A DNA stretch of 64,000 nucleotides, taken from assembly GCF_010731115.1 (NCBI RefSeq), contig NZ_AP022616.1, forward strand, positions 2,542,001-2,606,000. Reading direction: 5' to 3'. The position numbers and the translations under genes were made by a program. The notes under the pieces are model-generated. The model did not search any database, was not told where the DNA came from, and saw only the letters and a program-made list of their open reading frames with translations. Below, piece by piece: positions 18,669-27,030 of the stretch; the stretch's first letter is position 1, and each line of letters starts with the position of its first letter. The DNA is from Mycolicibacterium phocaicum. GTDB taxonomy: Bacteria > Actinomycetota > Actinomycetes > Mycobacteriales > Mycobacteriaceae.

Positions 18669-20450
18669 CTAGCGCGGCTTCTTGCCGTCCTTCACCTCGG
18701 TCGGGTACTCGGGGTAGAACGGCACGTAACCCTCGTCGCGGCCGGACAGCACGTAGATGGGGTCCGATACCTCGTCGCCGTAGCCCTGCTTGCGCAGGTC
18801 CACCTTCTGGTTCTTGAACGTCGAGGTGTGCGCCAGCTCGGGCACGATCCGGATGAACAGCGGCACCGCGTAGGCGGGCAGGTGCTCGAAGCCGGCCTTG
18901 GCCAGGCGCGCGCCGTCGAATTCGGCGCCTTCGCGCAGCTGCACCGACGCCATGCCGGCGCGGCCGCCGCAGCCCGGCACCTCGACGCCGTACACCGTGC
19001 ACTCCTCCACCTGGTCGTCGGCGCCGAGCGCGGCCTCGACCTCGGTGGTGGCGACGTTCTCGCCCTTCCACCGGAAGGTATCGCCGAGCCGGTCGGCGAA
19101 CGCGGCGTGCGCGAAGCCCTGCGACCGCATCAGGTCACCGGTGTTGAACCAGACGTCGCCGTCCTTGAATGCGTTGCGCACCAACTTCTTCTCGCTGGCG
19201 GCCTTGTCGGTGTAGCCGTCGAACGGCTGCAGGTTGTTGACCTTGCTGAGCAACAGGCCCGGTTCGCCGCGCTTGACCTTGCGCAGCCGGCCGTCGGGGC
19301 CGCGGGCCGGCTCTCCTGTCTCCAGGTCGTACTCCACGTAGACGACGGGCGACGGGCAGATGCCGGTGGTCTTGTCGATGTTGAACACGTTGACGAAGCC
19401 GGTGTTGCCCTCGCTGGCGGCGTAGAACTCGCATACCCGCTTGATGCCGAAGCGCGAAGTGAATTCGTCCCAGATCGCGGGGCGCAGTCCGTTGCCGGCG
19501 ATGACCCGGACCTTGTGTGCGCGGTCGGTGGGCTTGGGCGGCTGGTTCAGCAGGTAGCCGCAGATCTCTCCGATGTAGATGAAGGCGGTGGCGTCGTACT
19601 TGATGACCTCGTCCCAGAACCGCGAGGCGGAGAACGACTTGCCCAGCGCCAGCGCGGCACCGGCGTTGAGGGCCGACGACGTCGCGACCGTCAGCGCGTT
19701 GTTGTGGTACAGCGGCAGGCAGCAGTACAGCGTGTCGCTGCTGTTCAGGCGCAGCCCCAGCCCGCCGAATCCGCCGAGCGCGCGCAGCCAGCGGTAGTGC
19801 GTCATGACGCTGGCCTTGGGCATGCCGGTGGTGCCCGAGGTGAAGATGTAGAACGCCTTCTCCTTGGCCAGGATCTGGCTGGTGCCCACCGGGTTGGCGG
19901 TCGACTGGCCGACGGCCAGCTCGCGCAGTTCCTCGACCGACATGAGGCCCGTCGTCAGCTCCGCAGCGGCACCGCACTCGATGACGGGCTCGTGAAAGTC
20001 CGACTCGGTGACCAGGACCTTGGCGCCGAGCAGGCCGAGGCTGTGCGCCAAGACATTGCCGCGCTGGTTGTAGTTGATCATTCCGGCGACCGCGCCGCAC
20101 TTGACGGTCGCCAGCATCAGCAGCACGGCGTCCGGCGAGTTGCGCAGCATGATGCCGACCACCGAACCCGGACCGACGCCCTTGGCCGCGAGCACCGACG
20201 CGTAGCGGTTGACCGTCGCGTTGGCCTGACCGTAGGTGATGCGCTGGTCCTCGAATTTGATGAAGACCTTGTCCTTGTTGGCCACTGCGCGTTCCTGGAA
20301 CACCTTGCCGATGGACGTCTTCGCCGTCGGGCTGGCACCGAAGCCGGTGATCAGGCCGCGAAGGATCACCGGGGCGTCGGACAGGAAACCGGGCAGTTGC
20401 TTAGCAATATCGAGCAGCCCGACGCCGGTGCGTGATGTCTCGTCACTCAT
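18669..20450 (-). CDS. fadD6: Long-chain acyl-CoA synthetase FadD6 (FATP/ACSVL type)
   Basis: A 593-residue ANL-family enzyme activating long-chain fatty acids through an acyl-AMP intermediate. The AMP-binding motif is YIFTSGTTGMPKAS; the ACSVL/FATP signature DRLGDTFRWKGENVATTEVE lies in the C-terminal third. The N-terminal region (GLLDIAKQLPGFLSDAPVIL) is hydrophobic and fits membrane association. The length is close to M. tuberculosis FadD6. It starts eleven bases after the LOG gene on the same strand. Confidence 0.94.
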   Translation of the reverse strand: MSDETSRTGVGLLDIAKQLPGFLSDAPVILRGLITGFGASPTAKTSIGKVFQERAVANKDKVFIKFEDQRITYGQANATVNRYASVLAAKGVGPGSVVGIMLRNSPDAVLLMLATVKCGAVAGMINYNQRGNVLAHSLGLLGAKVLVTESDFHEPVIECGAAAELTTGLMSVEELRELAVGQSTANPVGTSQILAKEKAFYIFTSGTTGMPKASVMTHYRWLRALGGFGGLGLRLNSSDTLYCCLPLYHNNALTVATSSALNAGAALALGKSFSASRFWDEVIKYDATAFIYIGEICGYLLNQPPKPTDRAHKVRVIAGNGLRPAIWDEFTSRFGIKRVCEFYAASEGNTGFVNVFNIDKTTGICPSPVVYVEYDLETGEPARGPDGRLRKVKRGEPGLLLSKVNNLQPFDGYTDKAASEKKLVRNAFKDGDVWFNTGDLMRSQGFAHAAFADRLGDTFRWKGENVATTEVEAALGADDQVEECTVYGVEVPGCGGRAGMASVQLREGAEFDGARLAKAGFEHLPAYAVPLFIRIVPELAHTSTFKNQKVDLRKQGYGDEVSDPIYVLSGRDEGYVPFYPEYPTEVKDGKKPR

Positions 20451-20461
20451 GCCCGGTGAGC

Positions 20462-21037
20462 CTAGTGAGCGATGTCACGCGGCGCACAAGCAGCCATGGC
20501 CTCGTCGACGTCCTTGACGACGATGAGCCGGTCGAGCGCGGCCCGCTGGACGTAACCGGTGTCGACCAGCGTGTGCAGCCAGGCCAGCAGGCCGTCGTAG
20601 TGGCCGTGCGGATCGAGCATCACCAGCGGCTTGTCGTGCATGTTGAGGTAGCCGGCCGTCCAGGCCTCGAAGAACTCCTCGAGGGTGCCGATACCGCCGG
20701 GCAGCGCGATGAAGGCGTCAGACCGGTCCTCCATGATCTGCTTCCGCTCGCGCATGGTGTCGGTGACGATCAGCTCGCTGGCGTTCACGTCGGCCAGCTC
20801 GCGATGCACCAGCTTCTTGGGGATGACGCCGATGGTGCGGCCGCCGTTCTCCCGGGCTCCGTCGGCGACGGCGCCCATCGCCGAGACGTTGCCGCCGCCG
20901 GACACCAGGGTCCAGCCTTTCGCGGCGATGGCCCGGCCCACATCGCCGGCGAGGGTGAGCAATTCGGGATGACGGGGACCGGCGGCGCAGTAGACACAGA
21001 CGGCGTAGGGATTCTCGGGGGTGTTGTCGGCCAGCAC
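20462..21037 (-). CDS. LOG family protein (cytokinin riboside 5'-monophosphate phosphoribohydrolase)
   Basis: A 191-residue Rossmann-like protein with the LOG motif PGGIGTLEEFFEAWT and an upstream SGGGNVSAMGAVADGA nucleotide-binding loop. LOG enzymes cleave N6-modified AMP to the free base and ribose-5-phosphate. The M. tuberculosis equivalent (Rv1205) is known for cytokinin production and proteasome-linked toxicity when it accumulates. It is directly upstream of fadD6 (11-bp gap) and divergent from the AAA ATPase gene. Confidence 0.92.
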   Translation of the reverse strand: MLADNTPENPYAVCVYCAAGPRHPELLTLAGDVGRAIAAKGWTLVSGGGNVSAMGAVADGARENGGRTIGVIPKKLVHRELADVNASELIVTDTMRERKQIMEDRSDAFIALPGGIGTLEEFFEAWTAGYLNMHDKPLVMLDPHGHYDGLLAWLHTLVDTGYVQRAALDRLIVVKDVDEAMAACAPRDIAH

Positions 21038-21090
21038 AGCACAACGCTAATCGAGCGATGCCGTCCGCCGCGCAGCCATAGGATCGGACC

Positions 21091-22794
21091 GTGGTGCTCA
21101 GCCAGCTGAAAGCGGGCGTCGAAACCCGGGCCGGTGCGCTGCTGACGGGTGCCCGCGGGTCTGGCAAGACCACATCGGCGCGCGTGGCTTTCGACGAGCT
21201 GGCGCCCGGCTTCGAACGAGCAGCCTGGATCACCAGCACCGCCGCCGATTCGCGGGTGCCGTTCGGTGCTTTCGAGCGGCTGTTCACGGTGCCCGAGACG
21301 GGCCGGACGATCCAGGTGCTGCGCGCGGCGCGGGAGGCGCTCGGGACCGGACTGCTGTTGGTCGTCGACGACGGGCATCTGCTCGACCGGCTGTCGGCGT
21401 CGTTGGTGTATCAGCTCGCGGTGTCGGGAGCGGCCCGGGTCATCGTCACGGCGGAATCGAATCATTCTCTGCCCGAGGGTCTTTCGTCGCTGGTTCGGGA
21501 CCGGTTGGTGGTTCCGGTGACTGCTGACGAGCCGGTCCGTGCTGTGGTGCCGCACGATTCTGCGCCGCCGCCACCCGACGGCGACGGCGTCGTCGGCCGG
21601 CTGCGGCGTGCGGTGCGGGCGCTCGACGGCGGCGACGCATTACCCGTCGCCGAACTCGCTGCCGCCGCCGACGATGCCCTGCGCCTCGGCGATCTCGAAC
21701 TGGCGGAACGGCTGGGGCGGGCGGCGCTGCCGGCCAGCGGCCTGGCCACCCGGGTGACGTTGAGCTATGCCCTGGCCTGGCAGGGACGCGGCGTCGATGC
21801 CGACGCGGTGCTGGCCGAGGTCGACGCGTCCGCGCTGACCGAACCGGCCCTGATGATGTGGGCACTGCCCCGCGCGGCCAACCAGTTCTGGATGCTCTCC
21901 GAACCGGAGCGGGCGACGGCTTTCCTGCGCACCGTCAGAAGCCGCGTCCAGACGCCGGCGGCGCAGGTCACCCTGGACGCCTTGTCGGCGACGTTCGCGA
22001 TGAACGCCGGCAATCTGAACCGGGCCATGCAGCTCGCCGACTCGGTGCTGGCCAGTGCCGAACCGAGCGACACCGCCGTCGGCTGGGCGGCGTCGGCGGC
22101 CGCGCTGAGCTGTGCTCGCACAGGCCGGTTGACCGAGGTGGACGGCTTCGCCGAGCGCGCCCTGGCCGCCGGGCAGCCGGGTCTGTTGCGGTTCACCAGC
22201 GGGTTCGGGCAGACCACGGTCCTGCTGTTGGCCGGCGAGCCGGACAAGGCTCAGCAGCTGGCCCAGGAGCTGATCGACTTCACGCAGTCCCAACAGCCCG
22301 GGCGGGCCATCGGCGAGGTGCTGCTGGCCGACATTCTGATCGCACGAGGCGAGCTCGACGCGGCGATCGAAGTACTGCAGGGCGCGACGAAAGTACTGGC
22401 GCGCACCGGATATTCGTGGGGTCCGCTGGCATGGATGCTGTTGGCGCGGGCGCTCGGCCAGCGTGGGGCCACCGCCGAGGCGGGCCGGGCTCTGGCCCGT
22501 GCCGAAGCCAGGCACGGCTTGAAGTCGATGTTGTTCGCGCCCGAATTGGCCCTGGCCCGCGCCTGGACCACCGCCGCTCGGCGGGACCACCACGGCGCGA
22601 TCGCCGCCGCCCGCGAGGCGCTCCGCGCCGCCGAGCGGGGCGGCCAGTCGGCGGTGGCGCTGCGCGTCCTGCACGACGCGGCGTTGTTGGGCGATGTCCG
22701 GGCCGCGGACTGTTTCGACCGCGTCGGCGTCGACTGTGCGTTCGGCAGGCAGGCTCGGGCCGTGGCGGCGGAGGTCGCCGCCGATCGCGCCTGA
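21091..22794 (+). CDS. AAA/STAND-type ATPase with helical-repeat region (Rv1204c type)
   Basis: A 567-residue protein. A P-loop (GARGSGKT, near residues 20-27) and Walker B-like LLLVVDDGHLLDRLSA form an N-terminal ATPase; residues from about 180 onward are TPR-like helical repeats. The layout resembles LAL/MalT-type regulators, but there is no C-terminal LuxR helix-turn-helix, so DNA binding is not supported. The start is a GTG; upstream sequence is shared with the LOG promoter. Confidence 0.82.
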   Translation: MVLSQLKAGVETRAGALLTGARGSGKTTSARVAFDELAPGFERAAWITSTAADSRVPFGAFERLFTVPETGRTIQVLRAAREALGTGLLLVVDDGHLLDRLSASLVYQLAVSGAARVIVTAESNHSLPEGLSSLVRDRLVVPVTADEPVRAVVPHDSAPPPPDGDGVVGRLRRAVRALDGGDALPVAELAAAADDALRLGDLELAERLGRAALPASGLATRVTLSYALAWQGRGVDADAVLAEVDASALTEPALMMWALPRAANQFWMLSEPERATAFLRTVRSRVQTPAAQVTLDALSATFAMNAGNLNRAMQLADSVLASAEPSDTAVGWAASAAALSCARTGRLTEVDGFAERALAAGQPGLLRFTSGFGQTTVLLLAGEPDKAQQLAQELIDFTQSQQPGRAIGEVLLADILIARGELDAAIEVLQGATKVLARTGYSWGPLAWMLLARALGQRGATAEAGRALARAEARHGLKSMLFAPELALARAWTTAARRDHHGAIAAAREALRAAERGGQSAVALRVLHDAALLGDVRAADCFDRVGVDCAFGRQARAVAAEVAADRA

Positions 22795-22865
22795 CCATTT
22801 GCCGCAGGGCACGTCATCGACGTCGCCATAGGATTGACCGCAACAGGTCTTCGAGGGGGCAGATC

Positions 22866-23738
22866 ATGGGCGATCCGCTGTACGTCAATACCGAGGGTGT
22901 GCTGGGCATGGCCCGGGTGCACGACGCGGTTGCGGCCGGGCTCGGTCAGCTCCAGAACGGCGCGGGTCTCGGCCAGTCGGTCGGCCCGGCCGGTCCGGCG
23001 ACGACGCACGGGCTGATCGCCCACGGCATGAATTCGGCGCTCGGTGGGGTGATGGCGCGACGCGACAGCATCCTGCAGTCGACGGGCGCGGCCGGCCAGC
23101 AGATGTCCGAGCAGTTGCACCGCGCCGCCGAGGCATACCGGGCCGGTGACGAGCAGGGCGCGCGTGGGTTGTCTTCGGCCGCCGAGGGCATCCCGGGAGG
23201 CGGGGCCGGTGGCGGCGTCAGTGCCGGCACGCCAGGTGGGGTCGGCGCGGCGGTCCCCGGCAGCCCCGCCGCCGGCGGTGGCGACGTGGCGCAGACGCTC
23301 GGGCAGGTGGGCCAGCAGGCCGGCCAGATCGCCCAAGGCGTGGCACAGACGTTGGGACAGATTCCGGGGCAGATCGCCCAGGGCGTGAGTGGCGTGTTGG
23401 GCGGGCTGCTCGGCGGACTGGGCGGGGTTGACGGTGTCGGCGCCGGACATGCGGCCGGATCGGGGCTGGGCGGGCTGAGCGACTCCGGTGGCGTGGATTC
23501 TGTTGGCGAACATGACAAGTCGGATGCCGACGATCGGGACCGGGAGCGCCGGGACCCGGAGCGCCACGAAAAAGGCGAGGACGACAAGCGGATCCTGTCG
23601 GTCGAGCACCGTGGTCAGTCGGGTGACGCGGGTGAAGGCGAGGGCCCGGCGGCCGGCCCGTCGGGCGCCGGCGGTCCGTCGGGTGTCGCCGCTCCCCCAC
23701 CACGCCGCCCGGCCCAGACTCGGCCGCAGGACATCTAG
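22866..23738 (+). CDS. ESX (type VII) secretion-associated EspC/DUF2580-like protein
   Basis: A 290-residue protein. The first 100 residues are an EspC/WXG100-like helical hairpin (MGDPLYVNTEGVLGMARVHD, and later MSEQLHRAAEAYRAGDEQGA); a YRAGDE segment resembles the C-terminal export signal YxxxD/E. A Gly/Ala/Gln-rich low-complexity region with repeated GQIAQGV(A/S) follows, then a charged Asp/Glu/Arg tail and PPPRRPAQTRPQDI. The ATG at 22866 follows GAGGGGG. The stop codon coincides with the left end of an insertion sequence. It is 71 bp after the ATPase gene and may be co-transcribed. Confidence 0.7.
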   Translation: MGDPLYVNTEGVLGMARVHDAVAAGLGQLQNGAGLGQSVGPAGPATTHGLIAHGMNSALGGVMARRDSILQSTGAAGQQMSEQLHRAAEAYRAGDEQGARGLSSAAEGIPGGGAGGGVSAGTPGGVGAAVPGSPAAGGGDVAQTLGQVGQQAGQIAQGVAQTLGQIPGQIAQGVSGVLGGLLGGLGGVDGVGAGHAAGSGLGGLSDSGGVDSVGEHDKSDADDRDRERRDPERHEKGEDDKRILSVEHRGQSGDAGEGEGPAAGPSGAGGPSGVAAPPPRRPAQTRPQDI

Positions 23739-24679
23739 GGCGTGTCTGACAAAGATTTGGGGTGTTGTACCGCAGGCTGAATTCGTGTCGCGGTTTCAGT
23801 TGCTTTCTGATGCTCAGTGGTCGTTGATCGAGGATCTACTCCCTGCTCGTACCGGTAAGCGGGGCAGGCCTTTTCAGGATGCACGTTCGATGGTCGAGGG
23901 CATCATTTACCGCTACCGGTGTGGTATCGCCTGGCGTGATGTTCCTGAGGTGTTCGGTCCGTGGCAGTCCATTTGGACCTGGCATCGGCGGATGAGCGCT
24001 GATGGCACCTGGGACACGGTGTTGGCACGGTTGCTGACTGCGGCCGAGGATGCCGGAATCCTCGATTGGGCAGTGTCGGTGGACTCCACGATCGCCCGCG
24101 CCCATCAGCACGCCACAAACCTCACCCGTGACACAGGGGGCTGGGTCGAATTACACGAATCTGGCGATCGAGCCGCCTGACCATGGCATCGGCCGCTCCC
24201 GAGGCGGTTTGACCAGCAAGATTCACCACCTCGTCGACGGTGGTGGACGACCGTTGGTGGTGCTCGTCGGCGCCGGCCAAGCCCACGACGGGCCGGTGTT
24301 CGAGCATTTGCTCGCTCACTTGAAAGTCAGCCGCCGCAGCGGCGGCCGGGCACGCACCCGCCCGGACCGAGTCCGTGGCGATAAGGCCTATTCCAGCCGC
24401 GCGACCCGTACCTTGTTGCGGCAACGCCGAATACGCGCGGCGATACCTGAACCCAGTGATCAGATCGCCAACCGTAAACGCCGAGGCTCACAAGGTGGGC
24501 GGCCACCGGCCTTTGACGCCCTCGACTACAAAGGCCGCAACGTGGTGGAGCGAAACTTCAACGTAGTCAAGCAATGGCGCGGTCTGGCCACCCGCTACGA
24601 CAAACTCGCCATCGTCTACCGCGCCGCCGCGGTCCTACGCGCCGTCACGATCTGGCTGCCCTATTTATCAGACACGCCC
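23738..24679 (+). mobile_element. IS5-family (IS427-type) insertion sequence, complete
   Basis: A 942-bp element bounded by terminal inverted repeats: left GGGCGTGTCTGACAAA (23738-23753), right TTTATCAGACACGCCC (ending 24679), 15 of 16 matching. It is flanked by TA on both sides (CTA at 23735-23737, TAG at 24680-24682), matching the CTAG/YTAR target choice and TA duplication of IS5 relatives. Two overlapping transposase frames fill it. The near-identical ends suggest recent, possibly still active insertion. Confidence 0.92.
23785..24180 (+). CDS. IS5-family transposase, first frame (OrfA)
   Basis: 131 residues from a GTG: the DUF4096-like N-terminal domain (LLSDAQWSLIEDLLPARTGK, YRYRCGIAWRDVPEVFGPWQ) and the first catalytic Asp of the DDE triad in VSVDSTIARAHQHA. 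Reading continues past this into an unrelated-looking tail and a stop at 24178-24180. The remaining catalytic residues are in the next frame, so the full enzyme needs a frameshift in the overlap 24050-24180. Confidence 0.88.
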   Translation: MSRFQLLSDAQWSLIEDLLPARTGKRGRPFQDARSMVEGIIYRYRCGIAWRDVPEVFGPWQSIWTWHRRMSADGTWDTVLARLLTAAEDAGILDWAVSVDSTIARAHQHATNLTRDTGGWVELHESGDRAA

Positions 24680-24682
24680 TAG
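24050..24682 (+). CDS. IS5-family transposase, second frame (OrfB)
   Basis: This frame carries the C-terminal DDE domain: EPPDHGIGRSRGGLTSKIHH, the second catalytic Asp in RGDKAYSSRATR, and the final Glu in NVVERNFNVVKQWRGLATR. It lies +1 relative to OrfA; a run of five G at 24136-24140 in the overlap is a possible slippage point. The first catalytic Asp is only in OrfA, so OrfB is probably made as the end of a fused OrfAB. Its TAG stop is built from the TA target duplication plus the flanking G. Confidence 0.85.
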   Translation: MPESSIGQCRWTPRSPAPISTPQTSPVTQGAGSNYTNLAIEPPDHGIGRSRGGLTSKIHHLVDGGGRPLVVLVGAGQAHDGPVFEHLLAHLKVSRRSGGRARTRPDRVRGDKAYSSRATRTLLRQRRIRAAIPEPSDQIANRKRRGSQGGRPPAFDALDYKGRNVVERNFNVVKQWRGLATRYDKLAIVYRAAAVLRAVTIWLPYLSDTP

Positions 24683-24861
24683 GCCAGGCCTCGCCCAGCG
24701 GTTGATCGTGCGTCTACGCAGATGTCTACCCGCAAGAGTTCAGCGAGGACGCACACTCAACTGCGGCAAGGGATTTGCTTGTCGAGTGCTCAGCGCTCGG
24801 ACCGCAGAAGTCGACCGCCACCCCGGCGCCTTCGACCCGGAGCTGTCACAAAAACCGACAT

Positions 24862-24879
24862 TGTCAGCCGATGCTGACA
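24862..24879. terminator. Hairpin downstream of the ABC-F gene
   Basis: TGTCAGC-CGAT-GCTGACA is a perfect 7-bp stem, 56 bp beyond the ABC-F stop; on the minus strand it is followed about ten bases later by GTTTTTG. It is the only structured element in the 252-bp gap between the insertion sequence and the ABC-F gene, where no gene is supported. Confidence 0.45.
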
Positions 24880-24934
24880 GTTTCAAATCGCAAGCGCCGC
24901 AGGAGAGCCGGCACGCCGACCGTGCACGCTGGTT

Positions 24935-26524
24935 TCACTCCAGCGTCATCCGGCGTTCGATGCCGATCGCGTCGAGAAACCGCTCGTCGTGACTCACCAC
25001 GATGAAGGCACCGCGGTAGGCGTTGAGCGCGGATTCCAGCTGCGCGACGCTGACCAAGTCGAGGTTGTTCGTCGGTTCGTCGAGCAACAGCAGGTGCGGT
25101 GCCGGTTCGGCGTACAGCACGCAGGCCAGCGTCGCGCGCAGCCGCTCCCCGCCCGACAGGACCGACACCGGTAGCTCGATCCTGTTGTCCTGGAACAGGA
25201 ACTGCGCCAGGAGATGCCGCCGGCGGGTGATGCTCAGGGTCGGCGCCCAGGCCATCAGGTTCTCCAGGACACTGCGCTGCTCGTCCAGCAGATCGAGACG
25301 CTGCGACAGGTAGGCGATGCGGCCGCCACCCCGGGTCAGGGTTCCGATATCCGGTTGGAGGTCACCGTTGATCATCTTGAGCAGCGTGGACTTGCCCGCG
25401 CCGTTGCGACCGGCCAGGGCGATGCGTTCGGGTCCGCGGATGTCCAGGTCGATTCCGTTGTCGGCGAACAGCATCCGACCACCGCGCTGGATGTTGAGCC
25501 CGGTCGCGCTCAGCACCGTCCGGCCTGCGGGCACTTCCGTGTTCGGCAGATCGAGGGCGATGACGTCGTCGTCGCGCACTGCGCGTTCGGCGGCGTCGAG
25601 ACGGGCGCGGGCGTCGTCGACTCGTTTTTCGTGCACCTCGTCGGCGCGACCTGCCGATTCCTGAGCATTGCGTTTGAGTTTCCCGGCAATGATTTTCGGC
25701 AGTCCAGCATCCTTGAGGTTGCGGGCGGCCGTGCCGGCCCGGCGGGCGGCGCGCTCCCTGGCCTGCTGCATCTGGCGCTTCTGGAGTTTGAGCTGCGACT
25801 CCGCGTTGCGCATCTCGTCAACCGCAGCGCGTTGCGCCTCGGCGACCGCGTCCTGGTAGGCGGTGAAATTGCCGCCGTAGAACTGGACATCGCTGTCGCG
25901 CAGTTCGGCGATGCGGTCCATGCGGTCGAGCAACGCACGGTCGTGGCTGATCAACAACAGGGTGCCTGGGTAGCGGTCCAGCTCGTCGTAGAGCCGTTGC
26001 CGCGCAGCGGAATCCAGATTGTTGGTGGGCTCATCGAGCAGCAGAACATCGGGACGCCGGAGCAATTGCGCGGCCAGCCCGAGGGTGACGACCTCTCCGC
26101 CGGACAGGGTGCCGAGCACCCGGTCGAGGGGGACGTCGAGGCCGAGCCGCGCCAGCTGCGCGGTACTGCGTTCCTCGATGTCCCAGTCATCGCCGATGGC
26201 GGTGAACACCGCCTCGGAGGCGTCGCCGTCCGCCAGCGCCGTCAGGGCCGCCAATATGGATGCCACGCCGAGTATTTCGGCGACGGTCAGGTCGGTTGCG
26301 AACGGCAGCGTCTGCGGCAGGTAGCCGAGAGAGCCGTCGACGGTGACGCTGCCGCCGGTCGGTTGCAGCTCTCCGGCGATGAGTTTGAGAAGCGTGCTCT
26401 TACCCGCGCCATTGGGGGCGACAAGTCCGGTATGACCGGCACCCACGGTGAACGACAGGTCCGAGAACAGCTCGGTGTCGTCGGGCCAGGAAAACGACAA
26501 ATGGGAACACGTAATAGAAGACAT
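24935..26524 (-). CDS. ABC-F family ATPase (ribosome-acting type)
   Basis: A 529-residue soluble protein with two ABC domains and no membrane segment. Walker A motifs are APNGAGKST (first) and AGRNGAGKST (second); signatures are TLSGGE and VLSGGE; Walker B regions end LLLDEPTNNLD in both. A charged linker (QLKLQKRQMQQARERAARRA) separates the domains. ABC-F proteins act on the ribosome as translation factors or antibiotic-protection proteins; which applies is not decided by sequence. The ATG at 26524 has GAGAG seven bases upstream, lying in a small inverted repeat. A 144-bp leader separates it from the S4 gene. Confidence 0.88.
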   Translation of the reverse strand: MSSITCSHLSFSWPDDTELFSDLSFTVGAGHTGLVAPNGAGKSTLLKLIAGELQPTGGSVTVDGSLGYLPQTLPFATDLTVAEILGVASILAALTALADGDASEAVFTAIGDDWDIEERSTAQLARLGLDVPLDRVLGTLSGGEVVTLGLAAQLLRRPDVLLLDEPTNNLDSAARQRLYDELDRYPGTLLLISHDRALLDRMDRIAELRDSDVQFYGGNFTAYQDAVAEAQRAAVDEMRNAESQLKLQKRQMQQARERAARRAGTAARNLKDAGLPKIIAGKLKRNAQESAGRADEVHEKRVDDARARLDAAERAVRDDDVIALDLPNTEVPAGRTVLSATGLNIQRGGRMLFADNGIDLDIRGPERIALAGRNGAGKSTLLKMINGDLQPDIGTLTRGGGRIAYLSQRLDLLDEQRSVLENLMAWAPTLSITRRRHLLAQFLFQDNRIELPVSVLSGGERLRATLACVLYAEPAPHLLLLDEPTNNLDLVSVAQLESALNAYRGAFIVVSHDERFLDAIGIERRMTLE

Positions 26525-26531
26525 GCAAAAG

Positions 26532-26594
26532 CTCTCGTGAGAGTGACAGGGCGAGGGCGTACTCCGGTTATCCGGAGATGTCTTCTCCCAGCAT
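26532..26594 (-). promoter_or_regulatory. Candidate attenuator leader of the ABC-F gene
   Basis: On the minus strand an 8-codon frame (ATG at 26594, stop TAA at 26568-26570, peptide MLGEDISG) is preceded by GAGGTGGG. Its end overlaps a perfect hairpin CTCCGG-ATAA-CCGGAG (26577-26562). A second inverted repeat, CTCTC-AC-GAGAG (26543-26532), contains the GAGAG ribosome site of the ABC-F gene. Leader peptide plus alternate hairpins is the layout of ribosome-stalling attenuators found before many antibiotic-resistance ABC-F and erm genes. Purely a sequence-based inference. Confidence 0.45.
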
Positions 26595-26667
26595 GTTTTC
26601 GGCCCACCTCGGTTGACAGCAGTTGCAAAACCCACAGTACTCACGAGCGCAACTGATTAATCTCCGC

Positions 26668-27030
26668 TCAGTACCCGCGCAGCTGATCCAGCTGCCGCCG
26701 TTCACGTTTGGTGGGCCGGCCCGCGCCCCGGTCGCGGACGGGCACGGCAGGCATCGTCTCTTTGGCGGGTGGCGGCGGGCTGCGGTCGATCAGGCATTCG
26801 GGGACGACGGCGGCGCCGACCCGCTTGGCGATGGGCCGGATGACCTCGACGATGCGCTCGCGGCCCTCGAGCCGGACGCGAACCTCGTCACCCGGACCGA
26901 CCAGCTGCGCCGGCTTCACCGTGACGCCGTTGACGCGCACGTGTCCGGCCCGGCAGGCCGCGGCGGCCAGGGCCCGGGTCTTGGTGATCCGGACGGCGAA
27001 AATCCAGCTGTCGACGCGAACGCTACTCAA
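26668..27030 (-). CDS. S4 domain RNA-binding protein (Hsp15/HslR-like)
   Basis: A 120-residue protein. The S4 fold is at about 5-65 ([20 protein letters not shown], then [20 protein letters not shown]), followed by a tail rich in Arg/Lys/Pro ending [16 protein letters not shown]. coli Hsp15-type proteins bind 50S subunits carrying stalled nascent chains, which fits the neighbouring ABC-F gene. A TTG start at 27030 overlapping the dapE stop by four bases (TTGA) gives the full S4 domain; no ATG or GTG upstream of the domain would avoid running into dapE. Confidence 0.82.
   Translation of the reverse strand: MSSVRVDSWIFAVRITKTRALAAAACRAGHVRVNGVTVKPAQLVGPGDEVRVRLEGRERIVEVIRPIAKRVGAAVVPECLIDRSPPPPAKETMPAVPVRDRGAGRPTKRERRQLDQLRGY

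Noticed and set aside
18828..20435. 535-codon plus-strand open frame opposite fadD6
   Set aside because: Antisense shadow of fadD6, with shadow-type composition (Ala/Val/Asp/Gln/Arg) and no recognisable motif.
22866..23738. Possibility that the insertion sequence truncated the EspC-like protein
   Set aside because: Removing the element and one TA copy restores the same TAG stop, so the C-terminus is unchanged.
24702..24992. 96-codon frame after the insertion sequence
   Set aside because: No ribosome site or recognisable content, and it runs into the antisense of the ABC-F gene.
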